From the NCBI GenBank assembly GCA_026709725.1, contig JAPOSK010000605.1, positions 1 through 5,325 on the forward strand: a stretch of DNA of 5,325 nt, written 5' to 3'. The notes beneath the pieces are model-generated. The model saw only the letters and a list, made by a program, of their open reading frames with translations. It searched no databases and had not been told where the DNA came from. Positions 1-5,325 of the stretch are shown piece by piece; position 1 is the stretch's first letter, and each line of letters opens with the position of its first letter. This DNA is from Paracoccaceae bacterium. GTDB taxonomy: Bacteria > Pseudomonadota > Alphaproteobacteria > Rhodobacterales > Rhodobacteraceae. The position numbers were made by a program, and so were the translations under genes.

Positions 1-711
1 GGCGCGGCGGCGACAGCCCGACGCCTTGCCTGTCGCCGTGCAGATGGCGTCATCGGCCTCAATATTGCCGCCAACACCGCCAGCGGGGACCCGGAATCCG
101 ATTACGCACAGGTCATCACCACCTGCGGTCCATATGTGAACTACCTGACTGTGAATGTTTCATGCCCCAATCAGGACAGCCACTTTGATTTGCGCAATCA
201 TGCCACACTCAAACGGGTACTCTCTGCTGTAAAGGAGGCACGCAGCGTTGCCTGTCCTGACATTCCAGTCTTTCTCAAACTGTCGCCCGACCTCTCGGAT
301 GCCGATCTCGAGCGGATCGTCAATCTTGCCTGCCGGGCCGAAGTGAGCGGTTTCATCGCGACCAACACGACCCGCCATCGCCCACCGCTCTCCTCTCCCA
401 TCCGCTCGGTGACGGGTGGGCTGTCAGGGGTCCCCCTCTTTGATCAATCCACCCGTATCCTGGCAAAGGTCTTCGCCGCCACCAATGGCACAATGCCGAT
501 CATTGGCGTTGGCGGCATTGCCAGTGCCGCTGACGCCATAACAAAAATCCGGGCTGGGGCCACTGCACTCCAGATTTATACGGCACTGGTCTACCAGGGC
601 GTCGGCCTGATTGATGCGATTTGTCAGGGTATTGATGTCCATCTGCAGAGCGAAGGGTCCGCCTCAGTTGCCTCAATTGTCGGTCTTGATCACGAGCAAT
701 GGCTGACGTGA
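1..711 (+). CDS. pyrD: Dihydroorotate dehydrogenase, class-2-like, 3' part (5' end outside window)
   Basis: Oxidises dihydroorotate to orotate, the redox step of de novo pyrimidine synthesis; class 2 enzymes are membrane-associated and pass electrons to quinone. The frame is open from base 1 and gives 236 residues, so roughly the first third of a normal ~340-residue protein is missing. Numbering from base 1, visible motifs are GLNIAANT (19-26), NVSCPN (52-57, with the two Asn that contact orotate), FLKLSPDL with Lys93, IATNTT (119-124), TGGLSG (138-143), IIGVGGI (167-173) and LQIYTALVY (190-198). The order and the C-terminal FMN-phosphate region read as class 2. Two features are unusual: the catalytic-base position is Cys55 (class 2 normally has Ser, as in NISSPNTPG; Cys is class 1), and the usual GxNKD-type lysine after GLNI is absent. 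It converges on the hydrolase gene with a 29-base gap. The family is certain; the class-2 assignment is likely, but the N-terminal membrane region cannot be seen. Confidence 0.93.
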   Translation, partial: GAAATARRLACRRADGVIGLNIAANTASGDPESDYAQVITTCGPYVNYLTVNVSCPNQDSHFDLRNHATLKRVLSAVKEARSVACPDIPVFLKLSPDLSDADLERIVNLACRAEVSGFIATNTTRHRPPLSSPIRSVTGGLSGVPLFDQSTRILAKVFAATNGTMPIIGVGGIASAADAITKIRAGATALQIYTALVYQGVGLIDAICQGIDVHLQSEGSASVASIVGLDHEQWLT

Positions 712-724
712 TCCATGCCATTGC
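696..724. terminator. Inverted repeat at convergent gene ends, possible bidirectional terminator
   Basis: GCAATGGC (696-703) and GCCATTGC (717-724) form a perfect 8-bp stem around a 13-base loop that contains the pyrD stop codon (709-711). GATC on both outer sides (688-691 and 726-729) could extend the stem across a small asymmetric internal loop. It lies where pyrD and the opposite-strand hydrolase gene converge. No T run follows on either strand, so intrinsic termination would be weak; it could instead protect mRNA 3' ends. Confidence 0.35.
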
Positions 725-740
725 CGATCAGGACTGCGCG

Positions 741-1493
741 TCAATCAAGCGTCTGCAGAACATTCCTGATGGCAGCGAGGAGATGGTTTGACCATCGATC
801 CTGATCGGGCTGTTCCCTGATCATTGCGTTGCAAATCTCAAAGATGCCATGTCGAAGTCGTCGTGGTTCGGCAAAGCGCGTTACAAACCAGTCATGCTTT
901 CTTGTGACATGGTAGGGGCGGTTGTACGCAATCTCTGCCTCCGGCAATCTCTGGCGCAATGTTTCGAGCAGAATGCGCGCTGTCAAAAAATCCTGTCGAT
1001 AGAGGATGCCGGCGTGCCAAGGGCGGACAGTGTCCTGATATGTGCGCGTGAAACTGTGAATTGAGAAACTGATCCTGCGCGGACAGGCCTTGAAAACCGC
1101 TTCAATTGCCTCGGCGTAGGGTTTGAATACCGCACGATGACGCATGGCTTTCTCGATGTCGGTGAGGTTTGTATTTCCCGGCACAGGAACCCCGTCACTT
1201 TCCGTCGGGATAGCATCAGGTGATGTGTGATCGCGATTGCAATCATAGACAAGGCGTGAATAGTTCTGCAGAACAAGCGGAGCATCAAGCAAATCGGCAA
1301 GGCGACGGGCAATCGGGGCAACGCCAATATCCAGGGCGATGTGGGAGGACATGACCTCAGCCGCCAGACCAAGCCCGTCGACAGATTTGGGCAGCATATT
1401 CCCCGCATGCTCACAGATGAGGACCACATTTGATGCGCTTGCAGCATTGACAATTGTTACGGGTTCCGGGTCGCCTTCGGCAAGCAGGTTCAC
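741..1493 (-). CDS. N-formylglutamate amidohydrolase (FGase) family protein
   Basis: A 250-residue metal-dependent amidohydrolase of the FGase family (PF05013), whose named activity splits N-formyl-L-glutamate into formate and glutamate; many stand-alone members have untested substrates. From the GTG start, the motifs are LICEHAGN (25-32), HIALDIG (51-57), RLVYDCNR (80-87), IPTESDGVPVPGN (95-107), SIHSFT (144-149), RPWHAGILY (157-165), YH (194-195) and the family-like tail RHGIFEICNAMI (214-225). The His residues in EHA and IHS and the Asp/Arg of DCNR are the expected active-site signature. I chose GTG at 1493-1491 because AGGAGG (1499-1504) lies 5 bases upstream and the N-terminus then fits the family. 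An in-frame ATG at 1538-1536 would add 15 residues but has no good Shine-Dalgarno. The gene is the last of the nhaA-channel-hydrolase run, 54 bases after the channel stop, so co-transcription is plausible. No other hut genes are visible, so I do not call it hutG. Probably cytoplasmic; no signal peptide seen. Confidence 0.92.
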   Translation of the reverse strand: MNLLAEGDPEPVTIVNAASASNVVLICEHAGNMLPKSVDGLGLAAEVMSSHIALDIGVAPIARRLADLLDAPLVLQNYSRLVYDCNRDHTSPDAIPTESDGVPVPGNTNLTDIEKAMRHRAVFKPYAEAIEAVFKACPRRISFSIHSFTRTYQDTVRPWHAGILYRQDFLTARILLETLRQRLPEAEIAYNRPYHVTRKHDWFVTRFAEPRRLRHGIFEICNAMIREQPDQDRWSNHLLAAIRNVLQTLD

Positions 1494-1498
1494 ACCGC

Positions 1499-1504
1499 CC
1501 TCCT
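1499..1504 (-). promoter_or_regulatory. Ribosome binding site AGGAGG setting a GTG start
   Basis: The - strand reads AGGAGG-GCGGT-GTG, a near-perfect Shine-Dalgarno with a 5-base spacer before GTG 1493-1491. It decides the hydrolase start in favour of GTG over the upstream ATG at 1538, which would place this site inside the coding region. Confidence 0.7.
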
Positions 1505-1547
1505 GGTGACATTCGCTCACACCGGCACTGATTTGCATCCCCGGGGA

Positions 1548-2393
1548 TTACCTGCGTTCCAGTGCAGACCTGATCTCTTTCATTTCGGTCTGCAAGGTCT
1601 TCATCCGCTCAAGCAGAACGGACATCTCAGCCTCACTCACCGTATGAATCTGTTCCTGCAATGCTTCTGTTTCAACCTTGGTCATTTCTGTCATGGCATT
1701 CACAATGACGGCGATAAAGAGATTGATCACTGCAAAACTGGTGATGAGAATAAAAGGGACAAAAGCGAGCCATGCGTATGGGTAGATCTCCATAACCGGC
1801 CGCACGATCCCCATCGACCAGCTCTCAAGTGTCATGATCTGGAACAATGAGTACATGCTTTTGCCGATCGTCCCGAACCAGTCCGGAAATGCGGCGCCGT
1901 AGAGTTTTGTCACCATGACACCGAAAATGTAGTAGACAATCAGTAAAAGTGCCACGACACTGGCCATTCCGGGAATTGCGGCCATGAGAGCCGACACCAC
2001 ACGCCGCATTGATGGGATGATCGTAATCAGCCTGAATGCGCGCAGGATTCGCAGTGACCGCAGCACGGCAAGTGCCCCATTGGATGGCACCAGCGCGATT
2101 CCAACGATCACAAAATCAAAGATGTTCCAGCCGCTGGTGAAGAAGCGCCAGCTGTAGGCAAAGATTTTGGCCAGCAGTTCAAGAACAAAAATCGCCAGGA
2201 TGATCTGATCGGCAATCAGGAGAAGATGGCCAACGCGTCCCGTGACGTGCGCGGATGTTTCAAGGCCCAATGTGATGGCATTGAGGACAATCAGTGCGGT
2301 TATAAACCGCACGACCAGGGGACTCTCCACAATCTTGCCCACCTTGCAGCGAGCGCGATTGAGCACGGATGTTGGCTCAGGCAAGGCAATCAT
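1548..2393 (-). CDS. Bacterial voltage-gated sodium channel (NaChBac/NavMs type), ion transport protein
   Basis: A 281-residue, six-transmembrane, single-repeat channel subunit expected to assemble as an inner-membrane homotetramer that admits Na+ on depolarisation. S1 is about 30-45 (VLNAITLGLET, with Asn38 and Glu45), S2 57-79 (Glu72), S3 91-103 (WNIFDFVIVG, with Asp93) and S4 106-125 (LRSLRILRAFRL, gating arginines 112, 115, 118 and 121 every third residue). MRRVVSALMAAIPGM forms the S4-S5 linker, S5 is about 138-163, and S6 about 207-233 (Asn224). The pore carries FQIMTLESWSMGIVRP; the filter TLESWS (188-193) with Glu190 is the sodium signature and closely resembles NavMs and NavAb. The C-terminus has heptads at 257, 260, 264, 267, 271, 274 and 278 (M, L, M, L, M, I, L), the family's four-helix tetramerisation coil. 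The gene appears intact. It follows nhaA by 120 bases. ATG 2393 is the only start before an in-frame stop; its Shine-Dalgarno is poor. Confidence 0.96.
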   Translation of the reverse strand: MIALPEPTSVLNRARCKVGKIVESPLVVRFITALIVLNAITLGLETSAHVTGRVGHLLLIADQIILAIFVLELLAKIFAYSWRFFTSGWNIFDFVIVGIALVPSNGALAVLRSLRILRAFRLITIIPSMRRVVSALMAAIPGMASVVALLLIVYYIFGVMVTKLYGAAFPDWFGTIGKSMYSLFQIMTLESWSMGIVRPVMEIYPYAWLAFVPFILITSFAVINLFIAVIVNAMTEMTKVETEALQEQIHTVSEAEMSVLLERMKTLQTEMKEIRSALERR

Positions 2394-2402
2394 GAGTTCA
2401 GT

Positions 2403-2468
2403 ATCTTCGGACTGGCCCGCCTTTCATCACCATTTTTCAACACACACAGACAATATCAGGCCGAAGAT
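2403..2468 (-). promoter_or_regulatory. Inverted repeat in the channel leader, possible translational switch
   Basis: On the - strand ATCTTCGG (2468-2461) pairs perfectly with CCGAAGAT (2410-2403), separated by 50 bases. The downstream arm lies 9 bases before the channel ATG and contains its only purine-rich, Shine-Dalgarno-like stretch (GAAGA). Two further C-G pairs are possible with a 5-base bulge on the downstream side. The upstream arm falls inside a 25-codon ORF (2427-2504), so a ribosome there would open the pairing. A regulatory role is inference; an 8-bp match across 50 bases could be chance. Confidence 0.35.
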
Positions 2469-2504
2469 GTATCGTCCGACCATTTCCGCTGGCATCTGGA
2501 TCAT
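2427..2504 (-). CDS. Possible 25-residue hydrophobic leader peptide between nhaA and the channel
   Basis: An ATG-TGA frame of 25 codons starts 9 bases after the nhaA stop codon and ends 33 bases before the channel start. The product begins MIQMPAEMVGR, continues with the apolar run YIFGLILSVCV and ends EKW, so it could insert in or lie on the membrane. Two other in-frame ATGs (codons 4 and 8) are possible starts; none has a strong Shine-Dalgarno, though translation could be coupled to nhaA termination. One arm of the leader inverted repeat lies within it. I know no family for it. It may be a chance ORF; short length makes codon statistics useless. Confidence 0.3.
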   Translation of the reverse strand: MIQMPAEMVGRYIFGLILSVCVEKW

Positions 2505-2513
2505 GGGCACACA

Positions 2514-3716
2514 TCAGGCTTCTTTTGCCCGTTTTGGTTCAGCCGCTTCAGGCCCGGTCATCCACCGCAGGACAGAATACGCAATGATGCCCGAAATGAG
2601 TGAACCGGACAGGACACCGAGACGGACAAACTCCTGCTGTTGAGGGTCTGCAAAAGCGAGAGTGCCGATAAACAGACTCATCGTGAAGCCAATGCCGGCA
2701 AGTGCTGAACCCCCATAGATCTGAAGCCAGCCCACACCTTCCGGCAGACGACAGAGGCCAAGACGCACACCAACCCAGGTGAAGCCAAAGACCCCGATCT
2801 GTTTTCCGACCAGAAGACCGAGAGCGATGCCAATGGGGATCGGTGAGAAGAAGTCATTCAGGGTAATGCCAGCCAGACTCACTCCGGCATTGGCAAATGC
2901 GAAGACCGGCATCACCATCAGCGCGACAAACCCATGCAGGGCATGTTCTGCCCTGATCAGGGGGGGTGTTGTGCTGTCATCATCGGTGCGCAGGGGAATA
3001 CAGAAAGCGATGATCACGCCAGCCAGGGTCGCGTGGACTCCCGACTTGAGGACTGCCACCCACATTATGGTCCCCACCAGAACGAAGGGAAGCATACGGG
3101 TCACGCCGCTGAGATTCAGAGCCAGCAATGCGGCAGTGCCGATTCCTGCGATTGCCAGTGACGAGAGCGACAGCTCCGCGGTGTAGAAGAGCGCAATGAT
3201 GATGATGGCACCGAGATCATCGATCACCGCCAGGGCAAGCACAAAAATCTTCAGCCCGATGGGAACCCGGCTTCCAAGCAGAGCGAGAATACCCACCGCA
3301 AAAGCAATATCTGTCGCAGCAGGGATCGCCCACCCCCGGATGGATTCCGGATCGTTGTAGTTGAAGGCAATGTAGATGAGTGCCGGCACAAGCATGCCGC
3401 CAATTGCCGCCAGGACTGGCAGAATGGCCTGTTGGGCAGAGGACAGGTTGCCCTGGACCAATTCGCGCTTGATCTCCAGCCCGACCAGCAAAAAGAACAT
3501 CGCCATCAACCCGTCATTGATCCACAGCAGCATGGGCTTTTTGATCGAGAGCTCTCCAACCTGGACCACAATGGGAATGTCCAGCAGCTTGTCATACAGA
3601 AAGGCAAGAGGGGAATTGTTCATGATCAGGGCAAGGACAGCTGCCAGCATCAGCAGGACACCTCCCGCCGCCTCATGTTTCAACAGAGTCTGCAATCGCT
3701 CAATCACGTCCCTCAT
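2514..3716 (-). CDS. nhaA: Na+/H+ antiporter NhaA
   Basis: Inner-membrane electrogenic antiporter that expels Na+ (or Li+) in exchange for H+, used for sodium tolerance and pH homeostasis in alkaline conditions. From ATG 3716 it has 400 residues, close to the E. coli protein (388), and matches it along its length. Conserved stretches include [73 protein letters not shown] and [10 protein letters not shown]. The transport residues are present: Thr135-Asp136 (E. coli T132-D133), Asp166-Asp167 (D163-D164) and Lys305 (K300). So are pH-sensing positions Glu81, Glu85, His228, Glu257, His258 and His261. I prefer ATG 3716 over the in-frame GTG at 3758: [19 protein letters not shown] is the usual family N-terminus and GGAGAGG immediately precedes it, whereas the GTG lacks a site and would put a T7 run in the coding region. 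It probably heads the run with the sodium channel. No NhaR-type regulator is visible. Confidence 0.97.
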   Translation of the reverse strand: MRDVIERLQTLLKHEAAGGVLLMLAAVLALIMNNSPLAFLYDKLLDIPIVVQVGELSIKKPMLLWINDGLMAMFFLLVGLEIKRELVQGNLSSAQQAILPVLAAIGGMLVPALIYIAFNYNDPESIRGWAIPAATDIAFAVGILALLGSRVPIGLKIFVLALAVIDDLGAIIIIALFYTAELSLSSLAIAGIGTAALLALNLSGVTRMLPFVLVGTIMWVAVLKSGVHATLAGVIIAFCIPLRTDDDSTTPPLIRAEHALHGFVALMVMPVFAFANAGVSLAGITLNDFFSPIPIGIALGLLVGKQIGVFGFTWVGVRLGLCRLPEGVGWLQIYGGSALAGIGFTMSLFIGTLAFADPQQQEFVRLGVLSGSLISGIIAYSVLRWMTGPEAAEPKRAKEA

Positions 3717-3727
3717 CCTCTCCGCAC

Positions 3728-3761
3728 AAAAAAATTCCCAGCCGGTATCATTCCGCACCGG
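3728..3761 (-). other. Small stem-loop plus T7 run in the nhaA leader, weak attenuator candidate
   Basis: On the - strand CCGGT (3761-3757) and ACCGG (3746-3742) can form a 5-bp GC-rich stem with a 10-base loop. Seven bases later comes a run of seven T (3734-3728), just before the nhaA ribosome binding region. The gap between stem and T run makes it a poor intrinsic terminator; it could be a weak attenuator, or simply AT-rich leader. Confidence 0.2.
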
Positions 3762-4197
3762 TCGTTCAGGGGCGATTTATCGTAAACTCCGGATAGATAC
3801 CAATGGACCGGGCGCACTGCCGGAGTCGCCTGGATTCAGGGGCTGAACAGTCTTCGGGCAGCACGAATCCGGCAGAATCCGTGATGCTGACCGTGGATTC
3901 CGCGACCGCTCGGGTGGGTGGACCGGTTTCCACGGTACGGCCCGGGCTGTGTGCACGGCAAGATCATGGAGTCGATTGCGTCCTGTTGAATGGCACGGGC
4001 CCTGGAGATCGCGGGAAGCGTCACACAGTTCGACTGCCACGATGACATCCATCGCCATCGATCCGGTGCCTGATGTCGTGGACATTATCCGGTCGGGTTT
4101 CCGCGTAACGGTGGGCACCGCACCGGGCAGCGACCGTCACCGGAAACGGGCATGAAGGCCTATGGCCGTTGCCCGCCCGATGGGCGGGCGGCCGATA
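3759..4197. other. Stretch of about 440 bases without a recognised gene
   Basis: No frame here matches a family I know. The most protein-like is a - strand frame from GTG 3933 to TGA 3766 (55 codons), reading smoothly as TRAVAESTVSITDSAGFVLP followed by a Cys- and Arg-bearing tail ending [12 protein letters not shown]. Upstream, - strand frames are interrupted by stops, so this could be the 3' remnant of a decayed gene, or chance in GC-rich DNA. The nhaA promoter presumably lies near 3760-3830 on the - strand, but I see no convincing -35/-10 pair. The hairpin near 4164-4193 is listed separately. Confidence 0.4.
4164..4193 (-). terminator. GC-rich hairpin after the secreted-protein gene
   Basis: GCCCGCCC (4171-4178) and GGGCGGGC (4182-4189) form a perfect 8-bp G-C stem with a 3-base loop. 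GGCC on each side (4164-4167 and 4190-4193) can lengthen it across a 3-base bulge. It begins 4 bases past the stop of the - strand gene at 4198, the expected terminator position. The following bases (AACGGCC) contain no T run, so it may be a Rho-associated or mRNA-stabilising structure. An alternative small hairpin, GGCC-TAT-GGCC (4157-4167), shares one arm. Confidence 0.45.
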
Positions 4198-4908
4198 TCA
4201 CGGCAACTGATGAATCCCGTTCTCGGCAATCGTGTCATCGTACAGGCCAGGATTGATGTTCAGTTCGACACGCCTGACAAATTCGAGGTCTCGTGCGGGA
4301 ATGGCCCGGGAGGTTGCGATGCAGAGGGAGCCGGGACTGTCCTCGGCCATGGAATTCCCTATCCGATCCATCCAGCCACAGAGGTCCTCTGTATGATCTG
4401 CGGACACCGATGGCCTGTCCGCAGTACCAGCCGTAAAAAGTGCCAGACCAGCATACGATACCGGTTCCGCGTCTTCAATGTCCTCACCGTTCCCGACTCC
4501 TCCAGAATCCGACTGGGGGGCTGTCGCCGGATTCTGTGCATGCAGAACAGCAACCGGGCCCACCGCCTGCTGCAATGCCGGGGGATCGGATGTGTCGCAC
4601 AGGCCCGAGTTTTCGACAGACTCATATTCGTAGAGATATTCGGGCCAGTATTCAAAAGCGCGGATCGGGTTGAAGAGAAAACGGGGATTGCCAGCCACCA
4701 CGTCAATGGCGGAGAGCTCGACTGCACGGGCTGCCGGGGTAACCCTATCTGCTTCCAAATGTCTGACTGCCGGATCCGGATAGGGAGTAGTGGTGATGAT
4801 GGTCATCCCATCCTGATCGAGTCGAACGATGTCGGGACGGAGATCCTGAGCGCACGAAGCTGTCGCTGCAACCAGCAGTGCCAGGACAGCAGGGAAAATC
4901 CTGTTCAT
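4198..4908 (-). CDS. Exported protein of unknown function
   Basis: A 236-residue protein I do not recognise. Its N-terminus is a clear Sec signal: MNR, a hydrophobic core FPAVLALLVAATA, then SCAQD. Cleavage after Ala20 (S-C-A) by signal peptidase I is plausible. TASC around Cys19 resembles a lipobox, but Thr at -3 is not canonical, so a lipoprotein is possible though less likely. The mature part has Cys104, Cys177 and Cys196, an aromatic acidic patch FEYWPEYLYEYE (85-96), and a low-complexity Ser/Gly/Asp/Glu linker (about 127-149). The C-terminal part has DLCGWMDRIG and LEFVRRVELNINPGLYDD. Function is probably periplasmic or outer-membrane, but no catalytic motif is evident. The start ATG 4908 has GGGA about 6 bases upstream. 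A longer open frame lies antisense (+, 4162-5010), but it lacks a signal and has a Cys/Arg-rich, shadow-like composition; the signal peptide and downstream hairpin favour this strand. Confidence 0.72.
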   Translation of the reverse strand: MNRIFPAVLALLVAATASCAQDLRPDIVRLDQDGMTIITTTPYPDPAVRHLEADRVTPAARAVELSAIDVVAGNPRFLFNPIRAFEYWPEYLYEYESVENSGLCDTSDPPALQQAVGPVAVLHAQNPATAPQSDSGGVGNGEDIEDAEPVSYAGLALFTAGTADRPSVSADHTEDLCGWMDRIGNSMAEDSPGSLCIATSRAIPARDLEFVRRVELNINPGLYDDTIAENGIHQLP

Positions 4909-5325
4909 GGCGTTCCCACAATAACGTTGTCGATGACGGTCTGGACAAAACTGGGCAGCAGGAATCCCGAGAGGCAGAGTCTGGTTGGGCCCGACTTTTT
5001 GTTGCGATAGCTGACGAGGAAGCCAAACCGGAATGCTGCAGGCAGGAGAACCACCTGATCAGGGCCGCAACAAGTCATTTTTGGATGATTAAATCGTCTG
5101 CAACGGGCTCTGGATGGTTGCGGCTTGAGGACTATCGGGGGCGTCCTGTCCACGCACTGAACCCGGCACACAGTTCCCCATCCGCGATCAGAAACGGACA
5201 CGATACCCGACAGATTCTTGAATCCGCATCCGTGATCGTGTGCGTTCACAAAAGAGCGGAGCTCACCCGCCGGGTGACCGCGCTGCTCCATGAAATCGCA
5301 CTTCCTTTCACCATCAGATCCGATT
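4909..5325. other. Stretch of about 420 bases without a confident gene
   Basis: A - strand frame of 128 codons runs from ATG 5291 to a TGA at 4907-4905 that overlaps the secreted-protein ATG as ATGA, the layout of translationally coupled genes. Its product is rich in Cys, Arg and His and contains a hydrophobic tail (TRLCLSGFLLPSFVQTVIDN), but I recognise no domain and the codon use is not convincing; it may be chance. An AT-rich patch (TTTAAT on the - strand near 5086-5091) could hold a promoter for the secreted-protein gene, without a clear -35. On the + strand an ATG at 5290 stays open to the window end (MKSHFLSPSDPI), too short to judge and without a ribosome site. Confidence 0.3.

Noticed and set aside
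699..791. 30-codon + strand frame starting within the end of pyrD (MADVIHAIADQD...)
   Set aside because: Mostly antisense to the end of the hydrolase gene, with only a weak GAG as ribosome site; overlap with the pyrD stop looks coincidental.
1506..1850. + strand frame opposite the channel gene
   Set aside because: Fully antisense to a gene with an unmistakable channel sequence; no independent coding signal.
1548..2393. Potassium channel alternative for the ion channel
   Set aside because: There is no TVGYG/TxGxG filter; the pore has TLESWS, which is the bacterial sodium channel filter.
3376..3846. + strand frame opposite the 5' part of nhaA
   Set aside because: Antisense to conserved NhaA coding sequence and of Ser/Arg-rich shadow composition.
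3777..4118. 113-codon - strand frame in the gene-free stretch
   Set aside because: The product is low in hydrophobic residues and rich in Pro, Arg and Ser, with no recognisable motif; it overlaps another equally unconvincing frame.
4162..5010. Long + strand open frame (282 codons) opposite the secreted-protein gene
   Set aside because: Its product is rich in Cys, Arg and Gly with no domain I recognise and no signal peptide; the - strand frame has a textbook signal peptide, a sensible start and a downstream hairpin. It is most likely an antisense shadow.
5060..5110. Promoter for the secreted-protein gene around the - strand TTTAAT
   Set aside because: A -10-like hexamer exists but nothing close to TTGACA lies 16-18 bases upstream, so I did not list it as a feature.
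1..5325. CRISPR arrays, tRNA/rRNA genes, IS elements or phage attachment sites
   Set aside because: I found no regularly spaced repeats, cloverleaf-like sequence, transposase or terminal inverted repeats with target duplications by reading both strands.

Overview
The window holds five protein-coding genes. One is partial on the + strand (pyrD, running in from the left edge). Four are on the - strand: an N-formylglutamate amidohydrolase family protein, a bacterial voltage-gated sodium channel, the Na+/H+ antiporter NhaA, and an unrecognised small secreted protein. I see no rRNA, tRNA, CRISPR array, transposase or IS element. The sequence is moderately GC-rich. The class-2-like PyrD, the NavMs/NaChBac-type channel and NhaA together suggest a marine, halophilic or alkaliphilic member of the Pseudomonadota, probably an alphaproteobacterium. 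That placement is inference from gene content; no phylogenetic marker is present.

Layout. 1-711 (+): 3' part of a divergent dihydroorotate dehydrogenase. 712-740: short convergent gap, with an 8-bp inverted repeat (696-703/717-724) straddling the pyrD stop. 741-1493 (-): FGase-family hydrolase, start set by an AGGAGG site. 1548-2393 (-): 281-residue single-domain sodium channel with a TLESWS filter, four S4 arginines and a C-terminal heptad coil. 2394-2513: 120-base leader between nhaA and the channel, with a 25-codon hydrophobic ORF and an inverted repeat whose second arm sits just before the channel start. 2514-3716 (-): NhaA with all hallmark residues. 3717-4197: long stretch with no recognised gene but some protein-like open frames. 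4198-4908 (-): exported protein of unknown function followed by a strong GC hairpin. 4909-5325: no recognised gene.

How the genes may work together. NhaA uses the inward proton gradient to expel Na+; the channel lets Na+ back in when opened by voltage. Side by side and co-directional, they look like the two halves of a sodium cycle, as proposed for NaChBac and Na+/H+ antiporters in alkaliphilic Bacillus. The hydrolase follows the channel by 54 bases and may be co-transcribed, but has no obvious link to sodium. The nhaA-channel leader is the most interesting unexplained piece: its small ORF overlaps one arm of the inverted repeat, so translating it could control access to the channel's start codon.
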